A stretch of DNA of 60,000 nt, from the NCBI RefSeq assembly GCF_964204645.1, contig NC_134034.1, positions 2,266,072 through 2,326,071 on the forward strand. The letters are read 5' to 3'. The notes beneath the pieces are model-generated. The model was not told the origin of the DNA. It worked only from the letters and a program-made list of their open reading frames with translations, and made no database searches. The translations under genes were made by a program, and so were the position numbers. How positions within the stretch are numbered: the stretch's first letter is position 1; each line of letters starts with the position of its first letter. This stretch comes from Tubulanus polymorphus. Lineage: Eukaryota > Nemertea > Palaeonemertea > Tubulaniformes > Tubulanidae. Positions 45,291 to 57,739 of the stretch are shown piece by piece.

Positions 45291-45764
45291 GCTGGATCCA
45301 AGGAGAAATGAGCCTGGTGGAGCCGTCGTACTATTCAAATTGAAGTATCAAGGATCGGCTATAATTGATTTATCAATAATTAGTAGGCCTACTTAGAGAA
45401 CCTTGAACACCCTCGATTGCCACAGTTAGCGTCGCCAGGTCCAGCGTACAAACACTTGATTCTGGTTGCGCAATTCCACTAGTATCGAATTTTCGATATT
45501 GTTTTGAATTCACAGCGATGCGCCGCCTTCGCCTAGCTGAATATTCCGCCTCACGAACATAGGTAACTGAAACTGTAAACATACGCGCGGTCGATATTTT
45601 CACCTGCGAGTGAATTCGAAGCCGCTGTTTCCTTAAAACGTGACCCGAATCCGCGAGAAGCATTCAGACCGCGTCGTCTGCGTAACAATGACGTCATGAT
45701 ATCGATTTATTCTGCCGAGTATCGATTCTTTATTCTTTCTCGGTGGAAAGTTTGTGAATCTGAC

Positions 45765-46110
45765 CCTGAACCCCCAGTTCCACAGTTGTGTGGGTTTAAT
45801 CTGTCTCTGAACCCAGTTCCACAGTTGTGTGGGTTTAATCTGACTCTGAACCTAGTTCCACAGTTGTGTGGGTTTAATCTGTCTCTGAACCCAGTTCCAC
45901 AGTTGTGTGGGTTTAATCTGTCTCTGAACCCAGTTCCACAGTTGTGTGGGTTTAATCTGACTCTGAGCCCAGTTCCACAGTTGTGTTGGTTTATGACTGA
46001 ATCCAGTTCCACAGTTGTGTAAGTTAAATCTGACTCTGAGCCCAGTTCCGCAGTTGCGTAGTTTAAATCTGACTGTGAACCCAGTTCCACAGTGTGGGTT
46101 TAATCTGTCT
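45765..46110 (+). repeat. 39-bp minisatellite
   Basis: Eight to nine units of ccagttccacagttgtgtgg + gtttaatctgtctctgaac. The unit resembles the end of the fold-back at 33430-33545 (acaactgtggaactgggt). Confidence 0.9.
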
Positions 46111-47120
46111 CTGGACCGGGTTCTGTAGATCGCATGTAAACTCAAGCCACTTACAGCTATTAAAAGAAACTCAGCTCTTTTTCCATTCATGCGTTAAAAA
46201 GAGAACTTCTCTGAAAGTTTGTTGTATCTCGCTCGCTGTTTGAGAGAGGGGGAACGTTACAACTGTTGTCTGCTATTTAAAACATGTTTGATGTCTGATA
46301 TCACGTGATCCCTGTAATAGGCTATTCGCTAATCATTATATACACAGGGTTTTAGTGTTGAGGTTCTCAGATGAGTTTGAATGACAAAGCGAAAGTAACT
46401 CTGACCGCAAATGAATAAAAACATCACGAATGTGAAGGTCAGTAAAATAACAGTAAAATCCCTCTTGTGGCCCAGCAAACTATTGCAGGGGTCTCAAGAG
46501 CTAAGGTTTCTACCAGAGGTAGCTAGCAGTTAACGTTACTGCAGGTAACTGGACTCGAAGCGTAGCCACGACCAAACCTTCCCCGTTGGAATTTTTAAAT
46601 CCTGGTAATATTGTTTACCGAATTCAAACACGGTTGACAAAAGTGCAAAATCGTTAGAACATGTTCGGGTGGGGGGGGGGGGGACCACCGCTAGCCGGAA
46701 TTCAGTTTTTCTCCGAATCGGCTTGAGAACAGGTTTGTTGGGTAAAGTGCGCGGGTGTAACACCCGGATTTTCACGTGATTTCTGCCATCCCCGTTTAAT
46801 CGACTTGTCGTGTCGAATGCCATTATCAGCAGACGTCGGCGAATTTGAATTTTCCGATATTTTACGCCGAATCAGTTCCGACTAATATCGATTCGAGGGG
46901 GTTGAAGGATTGACTCCGGCGGCCAATGTAGGATCACTCAAAATCCTCTCAAACGGTTCTTGTCATATTTTACCCGTCTGTATCGGGAATTACGAGTAGG
47001 ACTTATTGGGCTAATTGTTAATTCTGTATGACTGCGTCAAATGCCCCTCAAAGTAAGACTCGGTAGCATTAATAGATTTAAGACGGATCTGTCTCGGTTA
47101 GATCATTAATTAATTAACGG
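46110..47120. other. No gene seen
   Basis: Unique-looking sequence with a G homopolymer at 46670-46683. No supported coding frame. Confidence 0.5.
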
Positions 47121-47124
47121 TTTG

Positions 47125-47460
47125 CGCTACTGTGCTAATAGAGGATTCCAAGTGTGCTAGTGAGGATCCACCAGGTGTCACTAGTGTGCAATGGGACATC
47201 CACTCCTGCGGCAATAGAGGATTCCACTGTGCTAGTGAGGATCAGCCAGGTGTCGCTAGTGTGCAGTGGGACATCGACTACTGCGGCGATGAAGGATTCC
47301 ACTTGTGCTAGCGAGATCCACCAGGGATCGCTAGTGCGCAGCTAGTGCGGCAATAGAGGATTTCACTTATGCTAGTGAGGATCCACCAGGTGTCGCTAGT
47401 GTGCAGTAGGACATCAACCACTGTGTCGATAGACTATTCCACCTGTGGCAAGAAAGCATC
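47125..47460 (+). repeat. 77-bp hairpin repeat array
   Basis: Four units sharing the local variant cttgtgctagtgagg instead of cttgtggcaagtgagg, so this array spread from one variant unit. Confidence 0.9.
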
Positions 47461-47776
47461 CCCCACTCAACAACGGACTTTTTAAAGGATTAAATTCAAC
47501 ATTTTTTGTTTTTTGTAAGGAGTTCTGGTGTCCATGCACCCTCATTTGCATACCAGAAAATCTACGTAATGGCCCTAATCAGCCACCATAGAATAATGAG
47601 TAAAATTCAATTACAATTTTTAGAAACTTAACATGCTGCGCCATCTGGTGATAAATCTCACTGGACGCCGCAGTGTCGATATTACATTCTTAATAAAAAC
47701 ATTTATTGCGACCGCGGAATTGAAACGACATTCTTACCATCGTGAGCTCCGAAGTGATATAGCTAATCAGCTAGTC

Positions 47777-47779
<3 letters not shown>

Positions 47780-47823
<44 letters not shown>

Positions 47824-47825
47824 GA
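47780..47825 (+). repeat. GA dinucleotide microsatellite
   Basis: About 20 GA units with one GGGA interruption near 47811. Confidence 0.9.
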
Positions 47826-48179
47826 CAGAGCAGGGTGACGTGACATGTCAGCTCTAGTTCACCGTGCAAACACACGGCTCGACTCTCCGTCGGGGTGACA
47901 CTTTTTTGTTGGAGAATTACGGATTAACCGCGCAGATTTCCTGCCGACTAACGACGTAAAAAGATGATGCAATTTCCGCGGTGGAAAATTTGCAGGATCC
48001 AATCTTGTCACTTGTTGACGGCTCTCGGGTTCGTCTGTTTGATTTAAAAAAATCATCTCCGTACCGTTGCGATGTCGAGTTAACGACGCTAATGGGGGTT
48101 TCGTATCGCGACAGAGTCTTGTTATATGTTCCGAATCCCAAATCCTTAATAAATTAGGATCGGTTTACTTTAGGCCAGG

Positions 48180-48440
48180 AAAGTCTGACGATGCCATCAG
48201 GTTCGAATCCCTGAACGTAGCAGAGTCTGAATTTAGACTTGAAAACGTGTTTTCCATTTTTTTGATATAATGCTTATCCATCTGCAGAGATTTGTTTCGA
48301 ACGCTTTCTCCGTGGAGTTTTATGTCCCTATCTCTAAGATGTGATCACGTTTGAATCCCTGTAAGGTGGGCGGGTATGTTTCAAATAGGGTTTCGTGCCG
48401 TGGTATCATCAGGTTCGAACCCCTGCTGAAGGAGGAGCGT
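48180..48440 (+). repeat. tRNA-derived SINE-like fragments
   Basis: gatgccatcaggttcgaatc (48189) and gtttcgtgccgtggtatcat with aggttcgaacccctgc (48385-48425) belong to the family at 11433. Each has a B-box-like core. Confidence 0.5.
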
Positions 48441-48638
48441 ATAGCAGTGTATTTAGAAGTGCTCGGATAAAATCAGAACAGATTTGAATTCCTCTCTCGA
48501 GGGTCGATGTGCAAAACCCTGCCCCAAGTACGTTTTTTGACCTGAAGGCTTACCAGGGGCAGGGTTTTCGCACCAAGTCTTGCGATGCCAATACATACCT
48601 GCAGGGTAGGGGTTTGTATGAACTGTGTGTCACAATCT

Positions 48639-48947
48639 CCAGGGGCCAGTTGCACAGCCATGGGTTGGACTTAAGACCAGTCTAAAACAAACTTAGTTCT
48701 ATAGCCAATCTAACAACTTCAGTCTTACGATTCAATAAGATCAACAAGATCAGTCTTAAGATTTGAGACCATCTTTGGACTTAAGAAGTCACAACTGAGC
48801 AACTGCGGCCGGTTCCCTAGTCAAGACTTCAGACCAAAAGTGGTCTTAAACCTTAAGACTGGTCTTAAGTTGTTAGATCGGCTTTATAACTAAGTTTGTC
48901 TTAGACCGGTCTTTAGTCTAAGCCCAGTCTATAGAACCGGCCCCTGG
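48639..48947. mobile_element. Two fold-back elements joined end to end
   Basis: The first runs from ccaggggccagttgcacagc to gagcaactgcggccgg, the second from ccggttccctagtcaagact to agaaccggcccctgg. The joint shares ggccgg. Both contain taagaccagtctaa blocks. Confidence 0.65.
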
Positions 48948-48949
48948 TC

Positions 48950-51030
48950 ACATAGGGATGAACAGAGTTCAAATCCCTGCCCAGAGCGGTAGCTCAATTA
49001 TTATAATATACGTATATGCACGCGCGTAGGCCTCTGATGCTGTATACCAACTGCTGTATTTTTAATATATATACCTGGAAATATCTAAAGGTAGAAAGTG
49101 AATACGGACGGAGAGCAATTTTAATGTCACTACACGCATCGATTATATATGTATATACATGTCTCTGACTCCCACGTTGTTGTACTTTCACTAATATCCG
49201 AAACGTTATATAACGACGCAGTATAACTCGAATAGGAGGGCAACAAGACTAACCGAAAAACAGGCATAGATGTTTACTAGTTTGCACCCTAAACTTCCCC
49301 CACCCCACTACCCCAAAACGATGTATTTCGCGGCGATAAAAAAACAATCAACGCCCCAGATCTACTCCCTTCCCCAGCCTAACACTCCCTCTCGATCGGA
49401 TAGCTGGGCAGTGCGAGTCGCAGGACAGGTTGAGATATCGTGGACAGAGCCTCCATAAAATACCCTCTCCTCATCCGTATACACATACTAAAGAGGGACC
49501 CGTACCAGTTTTTCCCTCAATAATTCCCCTTTCATTTTTACATCCACCCGTCTGAAAATCAGCCATCCCTTCTAAGAATATATACTGCCCCTACCAGAAA
49601 TAGAAGATTGCACCAAAATTAGGCTAAGGTTTATATAATATTTATAATATATCTTTGGGGGGGGGGGGGGAGGGCATTGAAAGCCTCACTACTTCGGTAG
49701 CTACGATGAATGCAGCCCCTTTAAAATACCAGCATATGTTGAACACTGCGCCTACTCCCTCCCAAAGAATCAATAACAAGAGTTAAAAGAAAATATGGAG
49801 TCTCTCCCTTACCCCTCACTTAAACTGGGTATCAACACGAAGTGGTTACGAGGCGCGCTATATTACATTCAGTTTAATCGCAATCCCTTAAGACGTCTAT
49901 TCCCCCACCCCTCATAATCCCCTCCCCCCCCCCCCGACAGTAAGTCTGGATTCGTGACATATGCCGTATATCTCACAGCCGGGTTTCGACATCTCGCCGG
50001 CTCCGTCGCCGAATAGCCATCAAAAAGTCTGCAGGCCGAGAGCGAAAGAGAGAAAGTGACACTGCGTAACAGAGCACGATTCGACGAACCGCGCTTAATA
50101 ATAATATCATCCTCCGCATCGACGAACATGAAAAACAACCAGACATAAATATACAGAATCCCAAACAACCTCTTGAATGTAAAGCAGCCGCGGCAGCTCT
50201 GACATATCTATCCATCCGTACGCGTCGCTCTAATGGATGTCTAGTATGGCTGACACCATAAATCCCCCTATGACATCACATTCGAATCGATCTATAATAT
50301 ATAGACTCATTCAGCGAGTGCCACTGTGAATCCCCCTACGACATCATCGAAATTGCCTAATACTAATGATCTGACCAGCAAACATTTCCAGAAAAGATGT
50401 CTGCCACCATAAATCCCGCTACGACATCATCAAATTACCCACTAGCGACGTGGTCCGTAGGCACTTCCGCATGCAAAAAAGACGGCCATCATAAATTTCC
50501 AAAGTAAGACGTCATCAAATTGATACACAGACACTTTTAGAAAAAGATGCCCCCCTACTTATTCCCCTATGACATCATTGTATATTAGCACTACTGATTG
50601 GATTCTTCCATTGCCGATGTTTTCTGGTAATGGCTATATATCAAAATTAGCAGGAGACATTTTTTATGATGCCAGACGTGCCCCATTGTTTCATGGAGGG
50701 TTGTTGTTTATATCGTTTGCGTTTTAAAGTGGGGGTAATGCACCTCGAAAACCTCCGCAAATGATAGGTTATGTTTATCGGTGTTGGATGTTCAGAGTTG
50801 AGCTGATGATCTACTGCGTTTGACAGGAAAATTGCCGATGAATTGATTAATCCGTGAATATCGCGGTCTAACGGCGCGGTGATTGGTACAAATTATCCCT
50901 CCGCAGGAGAGAGAGACGGCAATGATGATCGAACTGCTTTCTTCAAAACAACAAACGTCTCGTAGAAATTTCATTCGATTCCGGTTAGAATTTGGAGGAA
51001 GCGTGCACGAATGATTATAACTGTTATGGA
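48950..51030. other. No gene seen; homopolymer runs
   Basis: A 13-G run near 49657 and a C run near 49922, C-rich stretches, and the degenerate cataaatcccc repeat. A minus-strand frame at 49869-50168 with a hydrophobic start has no recognisable match. Confidence 0.5.
50225..50590 (+). repeat. Degenerate repeat with CATAAATCCCCCTACGACATCAT
   Basis: Five diverged copies of the phrase cataaatccccctatgacat, spaced about 70-110 bp. Confidence 0.6.
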
Positions 51031-51400
51031 CAACTGGCGATGGATCCTCACTTGCACAAGCAGAATCCTCTATTGCCGCAGCAGTTGATATCCTACACAA
51101 CACTAGTGACACCTTGTGGATCCTCACTTGTCACAAGTGGAATCCTTTATTGCCACAGTATTTTATGTCCTACTGCACACTAGCGACACCTTGTGGATCC
51201 TCACTTGCCACAAGTGGAATCCTTTATTTCCGCTGTAGTTTATGTCCTACTGCAAACTAGCGACACCTGGTGGATCCTCACTTGCAACAAGTGGAATCCT
51301 CTCTCTCCACATTGGCTGATGTCTTACTGTACGCTAGTGACACCTGGTGGGTATAGCATTGCTTGCCACATATGGGGAGGATCTTCGATTGCGCATTTAG
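51030..51400 (-). repeat. 77-bp hairpin repeat array
   Basis: Five units with cacactagcgacaccttgtg + gatcctcacttgccacaagt; a short open frame across it is repeat-derived. Confidence 0.9.
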
Positions 51401-51599
51401 CGCTTGGGTCATCATTGAAACTGAAGCGTGAGACCACCACATACTGCCTACGTATATACTATATCTGGTGGATGATCGCAACATTAGAATTCGTGTTGCG
51501 TCAATTGAAACAAAAACGAGATAAAAGAATATCTATATTCAAATTAATGAACTTTCATGGAATCGCGAATGACGGTTTCAGCACTTGCATCGTAGCCCT

Positions 51600-51718
51600 A
51601 GACCCAGTTCCCTAGTCACGGTTTAGGCAATCTTATACCTATCAGTCTAACAACTTATGGCCAGTGTTTCGATTAAAGACCTCTTTAGACTTAAGTCTGG
51701 GCTATTCGCTGGTCCCTG
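51600..51718. mobile_element. Decayed fold-back element
   Basis: Ends gacccagttccctagtcacg and gggctattcgctggtccc; interior taacaacttatggccagtg. A short, diverged copy. Confidence 0.45.
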
Positions 51719-51719
51719 C

Positions 51720-53730
51720 AGTGTAGTCGTATCATAGAAAACGACGCCGTATGTCCGCGACATATTAAGATAGAAGGCCGCAGGGACACGTAGACGTGAT
51801 ATCAAATAAATCCTCCTGGAATCTAAGTAATCTCGGAGTAATCCCAAAGTAATCTCTTGCGATCGATACGGATATGTTTATATGTATCCAAAAAACTGGT
51901 GACCTTGACCTTGATTAGCTAGGCTGCACGCAGACGAATTGCCGGTTCGGTTTTCGGATTTCAGCGCGCACCCAGAAGATTATTGATCGTTTGAATATTA
52001 TATTCATTCATATATATTTCAAGGGTGAAGCAAAAACGTGTTTGAAAGTCGTCAGTGTTCGGTCACAGTTCGTATCGATGTTGATATTCTTCAGACCGAG
52101 TTCATCGTAGATGATAGATCAGTTGCGTTTAAACACAGGGAAGTCACTCAGAATCATCGGTTCAAATGTCGTTTCCTAATCAATCGTAGCCGCGTGAACA
52201 AACCATGTTTTTGGCAGAATGCTGTATAATCGGTTACGATGAATCGTCCATACAAAATATATATATGTAGCGTGATATCACACGTGAAGGCCTACCCCGT
52301 AAGGGTAGCTCCGATAATATACAATTCGCGATATATATTCGGAGCCATTCCGGCCCGTACGGTGAGTGATTGCGTTTCGGGGCTGTCTCGTTTTTACGTC
52401 GCTGTTAGTGAGAAACCTTTCGTTTATGATTCCTCATATTATGCTCGCGATCGAAGAAGTATTTTCCGTCTTAAAAAATCGCACGGACGATTTTAGATTA
52501 TTATTCGTGCTACGAGCGAGGATGGTCCTCGTTTTTTTAAGTATTTACTCTCGTTTGAGACGTTTGAGGGTAAACACAAGATGAATTCCGCTTCTGACTC
52601 AGGAGTAGCGGAGACGCACAGATCTCTCTCGAGACGCGCGCAGACTGTGGGGGAAAAATGTTCGGCACTCGACGTAGCTGTTATTCGTATAAATACTTGT
52701 AACTGTTTTTTATTACGTAAGAGAAATTGAGGAGACAAAGAGAGGACTTTGAGATGTGAACGGTAGGGAGCAGGTAGAGGTGAAACAGTTGGAGAGGAGA
52801 GAGAGGGAGAGGGGTGATGGAGAGATGAGGGAGGGTGAGAAGAGAAATCGAGCGTACTGCGTACGAAGTGGATGGGGCAGAGGGGCGATGCAGGGGGAGG
52901 AAAAAGAAAGGGATGAGAGGGAGAGGGAGTGTCGACGGGGAGTGTGATAAAGAAAAAAAATGGTCGAAGGAGAGAGAGAAAGAAGAGATGGGGGAAAAGT
53001 GATTGACAGAGTTGGGGGGGGGGTAATGGTGTGGGCATTATGAGGCGAGTCAGGTAATGAACGAACGAGGAAGTAGGGTAGCGGATGTACAACAATGATT
53101 TCATCAAATAAAATGAAATACGATGAATCACGTGACATTTATTAGAATATCAGGAGAACATTTTACCGCGACGATATTACTGTCACGCGAAGTAAGAAGT
53201 TCGCGTCGGCGGCGTTCAATTCCAGCGAACAGGAAGTTTCAATCTCGGCGCTGAAAGAAAGGGCTGACGTTGACGTGAGCAGAATGCACCGGCTTATTAG
53301 CTTATTAATACATTAAACACGATTAAAACTAACAGTCAATTCGAGACGAGGCGGTAATAGCCTCTTACGGGGTTTTATGGATGTTAGCAATTTTAATTCC
53401 ATCTCGCGTAAACCAGTTGACATGACGCGTCGAGGAGTCGACTTGTTGATTTACTTTCTGCGCCGCGAAGAAGTGGAGCTATCTCGATTTACCGGCGGTT
53501 TTATATAGACGCCCCGCGCCCCTCCAGCCCTCCGCCCCTTCTCGCTGGACAGGCGGGCTATATCCGTTACTCGTAAGACGCAAATATTTGATCTAAAGCG
53601 AAATCAAACCTTGAGGTGTTTATTGTAATTAACCGTGAGTGATAAATGGTTTGTAGAGCGAAGGAATTCGCAGAGTGCGAAACTCAGCCGTCTCAATAAC
53701 CCGAACCCCGCAACTGTTTATCGGATACAG
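51720..53730. other. No gene seen; purine-rich tract
   Basis: A G/A-rich stretch (about 52740-53030) creates long Ser/Pro/Leu frames on the minus strand; these are low-complexity artefacts. Confidence 0.55.
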
Positions 53731-54300
53731 TCTTATGATTTGTGATCGTCCGTTTGTTCAGTGCTTCATCTGCGGCATTTTTAATCGAAAATAAACTAAA
53801 AACACCAGACATTAGACATTTTATCGGCGAACTTTCAGAAACTGATCGTCCATTCCGCTCGTGTTCAGTGCTTCACCTGAGACATTTCTTATTTAAAATG
53901 AACTACAAACACCAGACATAAGACATATGTCAGCACACTTTCAAAAAAAGATCGCTCACACACTTCGCACGTGTTCACTGCTTCACCTGAGACATTTTCA
54001 ATTGCAAATGAACTAAAAACACCAGACAGTAGATCGATATTTCATCAGCACACTTACAAATACTGATTGCCCATTCTTCAAATATATTCAGTGCTTCACC
54101 TGAGACATTTCTAATTGAAAATGAACTACAAACACCAGACAATAAACACTTTATCAACGTACGCACTTCCAAAAACTGATCGTCAACACCTTTCCATGGT
54201 GTTCAGTACTTCAACTGAGACATTTTTGATTAAAAAAGAACTGAGTCGCTACAAATACGTACCAGACATTAAAAACCTATCATATCTATCACAGGAGAGA
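53730..54300 (+). repeat. 110-bp tandem repeat
   Basis: Five units with gtgcttcacctgagacattt, aactaaaaacaccagacatt and actttcaaaaactgatcg; periods 107-113 bp. Open frames crossing it are repeat-derived. Confidence 0.85.
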
Positions 54301-54486
54301 CCATGCAGTATGATGCGTGATAGACCGATAGACTGGCTGTCAAAACCTATTATATGGCCGTTGAAAGATCGTTCATCGGGTTGGAAGGAACCGATGAACC
54401 AATGAACAGAATCCTCTCCGAGTTCAAATAAATCGACTACCTTGAATGCGTTTATTTCGGGATTATAGTACGGAGGCGGAGGTGGA

Positions 54487-54658
54487 GGGGAGGGAGAGGG
54501 AGAGGGAGAGGGAGAGGGAGAGGGAGAGGGAGAGGGAGAGGGAGAGGGAGAGGGAGAGGGAGAGGGAGAGGGAGAGGGAGAGGGAGAGGGAGAGGGAGAG
54601 GGAGAGGGAGAGGGAGAGGGAGAGGGAGAGGGAGAGGGAGAGGGAGAGGGAGAGGGAG
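54487..54658 (+). repeat. GGGAGA hexanucleotide microsatellite
   Basis: About 28 perfect GGGAGA units. An Arg-Glu open frame results from the repeat only. Confidence 0.97.
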
Positions 54659-55207
54659 CTCTTCTGAAACTGTATAGATACCGATATAGCGAGAGCAGCT
54701 TCCCCGGTTCAGCGCACTTACAATCTATACAGAATCTAATAAAGCCCCGTTTCCGAGTACTCTCCTCAGAAACTGTAAATTCTCGAGCTGAAGAGAATCG
54801 ACTATCAGCCGTCTCTCTCTCTCTCTCAATCGGCCTGTATCTGTAACCGGGTTCGTTCAGTTATGTTTAATTTAATTCCAATGTATTTACTTAGATGTCT
54901 CCGCGTAGAAAGCCGATGTGACTGGCCAAGAATCCAGATCGGTTCGATCCCATTCTAGACTGGAACCAAATAAGCTCATTCCCGATGAATTTACTCTATA
55001 AACCAAGATATTAACTTCGAACTGCAGGCTCCGTTATTGATAAGCCGACAAAAATGCATTTTGCCGATCCACAGAACGACTTACAGTACGTATCATTATT
55101 CGCAGAAAACGTCGTTTTAATACCACTGTTGGGACCGATGCAAAACATGGAGCGTAAAAACGAATTCGGCAGCATCACAAAGAATGCCAATTTCCTTCGA
55201 AGTTGCG

Positions 55208-55503
55208 TTAACCCTTTCAGTGCGTCTACACCGCGGTGCGGTGTATAAATCAGTGATGGATTTTGCTAGTACACCGCACTGCGGTGTATTGATGTAATTA
55301 GTAATTTGTAATTATCTCTATTGAAAAATGGCAGCAAGTGTCAAACATAGTGAAATACTAGTAACTAACGATACACCGCACTGCGGTGTAGACGCACTAT
55401 AGTGGTATTCCCATTGTTCAACACACTAGGGTGGAATTGTTTAGAATTTTCAAATTTTCTCCAGCACTATAGGGTATTAATTAGTCAGCACTGAAAGGGT
55501 TAA
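55208..55503. mobile_element. piggyBac-type MITE
   Basis: A 296-bp element bounded by TTAA on both sides. Ends are TTAACCCTTTCAGTGC and GCACTGAAAGGGTTAA, a perfect inverted repeat of piggyBac type with its TTAA target duplication. Inside, TACACCGCACTGCGGTGTA occurs twice exactly (55270, 55372) and once with a change (55227). An inner inverted repeat (55219-55234 with 55383-55398) marks a nested palindrome. No transposase. Confidence 0.85.
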
Positions 55504-56166
55504 ATTGGGCAAATTGGTTCTCGAAATCATGTCGGCGTTATATTGGCGAGCAATGGAATTATAAAAAGGATGGCGTTGACTTTGGTTGTAAATATGTAAA
55601 AATTGAATGAAAAACCGTCGCTGAAACGGCAATCCCTCTAATCTAAGTTATCTAGAGCTTCGCAGCTTCGGACTGCACTTGTATATGTGGACATTTTACA
55701 GAAACCAAGCCTGTATACAAGTAAAATTCAAGACTCAAGACGTGGTGGCCGGTATATATGTGTTGGTCCGTTTACCAGAAACAGAAATGTAGAGATTCGT
55801 GGAATGCGGGTAGTGTGCATGTATGGATGTCTTACAGAAATCAATCTTGATCCTATATATAGCAGTAATTAAGCATCTAGCAGTAATCTAAGGGATTCGT
55901 GGATTTGGGCAGTATTTCTTAAAGAACCCAAGCTTGTAGAGTATTAAGGATCAAAGAACTAATTAATGAGATTCGGTAATGGGGCCACAGTATCGGGTCT
56001 TTGTTGACGTCTGAAAGAATCTATAACATCTAAGATTTAGAGAATGTTGAAAGTCTGTGTCAGTGTCGAGGTATAATTGAGCCCGAGTTTACGGAGCAGT
56101 ATTTATGAGTCCCGCGTGGATGCGGGCAATGTGTGATTGTGTAATGGGGGTATTGTGTACGGAATC

Positions 56167-56488
56167 CACGGGCGGGTCCAGAAAGGAACACAAGGAGCGC
56201 ACGTGCTCCCGTCGCGATTTTCCGCGCCCTTTTGAAAATACAATGGCAACTTTTTACAGGGCAATTTGTCAACCCGCAACTGATGACACGGCATGCAGTA
56301 TAAGCTTTAGCTTACATTATCATAAATGTTCCCAAGGAGTGCCTGGAAATTGTATGAAAATGCACTGAAATTTTAAAAATAATTCCAGACCCGTATTTTG
56401 GTGGTGGGGACCTGCCCTTGTTCAGTGCATGCGCGCCCTTCCATTTCTGTGAGCTCTCCAGTCAAAGTCTGCCCTGGATCCGCCCCTG
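56167..56488. mobile_element. hAT-type MITE (probable)
   Basis: The left end CACGGGCGGGTCCAGAAAGG and right end (reverse complement CAGGGGCGGATCCAGGGCAG) are related inverted repeats of the CAGGGGCGGATCCAG kind common in animal hAT elements. Flanks (gaatcc / gaaccc) could be a decayed 8-bp duplication. No transposase. Confidence 0.6.
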
Positions 56489-57234
56489 GAACCCGAGCTT
56501 TCAGAGCAGCAGTATTTAGAAGATTTAGCAGATTCTGCCGATGCGGGCAGTGCGTGCGTATTGCTCGAGGTTACACAACGAGTAGAACCACCTGTGAGTT
56601 CACTCATGCATAACCAATACTGAAATACTGATATTATACATAAATATAGACAAGCGGTATACACACGTGTTAGTATATATACCGGTCTAGCTGCGTGTAG
56701 GCTCAACGCGTAGAGTTAACATCAAATCGTAGTTTAACACGAAATGCAGGCATTCGAAATTGATTTTAACTGGTAGAATTATAGACTAGACATGCCATGT
56801 CACTCGCTGGTGATTTCGTATCGATGGCGCGCGGAGACCCTAGCTCGCACAGACATACGCTTCTAGGCTCTCGTTTCGGCGAAAACCGTACCCCTATCCG
56901 CCGTTCTCTTATAAACCCTACGATTGATTGGCGCTCAGAAAAAGATTGAATCGCCGTTTTGATATTTGATATTCTTGAAGTTTGTCTCGTAGCAACCTCG
57001 CAGCGATGTGTGCAAATAATAGACGACGCTACGGATTTCCTATTGCGGCGCTAACTCCGAACGACTGAGTATACGCGAGTAGTCGGTTCTGCATCACTGA
57101 AAATGAGTTCACTTTCAATGTTCGGCTTCGAACTTGATTTTCAAACTCGCGAATCAAAATGTATATCAACAACGAACGTCGATTAAAAACATATGATTCA
57201 CTTGTGTTCAACTGGATGTTTGTCATAGTTTGTA

Positions 57235-57735
57235 TCTGATTAGTACGATCTACTATTGCAACGATAGTTGATGTCCGACTGCACACTAGCGACACCTGGT
57301 GGATCCTAACTTGCCACAAGTGGAATCATCTACTGTCGCAATAGTTGATGTTCTGTCACGCACTATAGCGAAACCTGGTGAATTCCTAGCCAAAAATCCG
57401 ATCTACTAATTGCCACAGTAGTTGATGTCCTACTGAACACTAGCGACGCCTGGAGGATCTTCACTTGTCACAAGTGGGATCCGCTATTGTCACAGTTGAT
57501 GTCCTACTGCACTCTAGCGACACCTGGTTGATCCTTACTTGCTACAAGTAGAATCCTCTATTGCCACAGTAGTTGATGTCGTACTGCACACTAGCGACGC
57601 CTGGAGGATCTTCACTTGTCACAAGTGGGATCCGCTATTGTCACAGTTGATGTCCTACTGCACTCTAGCGACACCTAGTGGATTCTCACCTATCACAAGG
57701 GTAATCTGATATGCAAGCTTCATATCCTCGATTTC
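57235..57735 (-). repeat. 77-bp hairpin repeat array, longest
   Basis: Six to seven units. A two-unit block (ctagcgacgcctggaggatc + ttcacttgtcacaagtggga) appears twice, about 155 bp apart, showing recent two-unit duplication. Confidence 0.92.
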
Positions 57736-57739
57736 CACA

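Noticed and set aside
45707-46190. Frames with NPHNCGTGFRDRL repeats on the minus strand, or VPQLCGFNLSL on the plus
   Set aside because: Translation of the 39-bp minisatellite (39 nt is a multiple of 3, so frames stay open).
49869-50215. Minus-strand frames with hydrophobic N-termini (MFGILYIYVWLFF...)
   Set aside because: No recognisable domain, two overlapping frames equally open, no splice context.
52493-53138. Two overlapping Ser/Pro/Leu-rich minus-strand frames of 140-212 codons
   Set aside because: Complement of a purine-rich tract; low complexity, no domain and no splice or promoter context.
54446-54667. Arg-Glu repeat protein
   Set aside because: Translation of a GGGAGA microsatellite without gene context.
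1-57735. CRISPR array as an explanation for the regularly spaced 77-bp repeats
   Set aside because: The whole 77-bp unit is conserved, with no variable spacers, and the genome is clearly eukaryotic.
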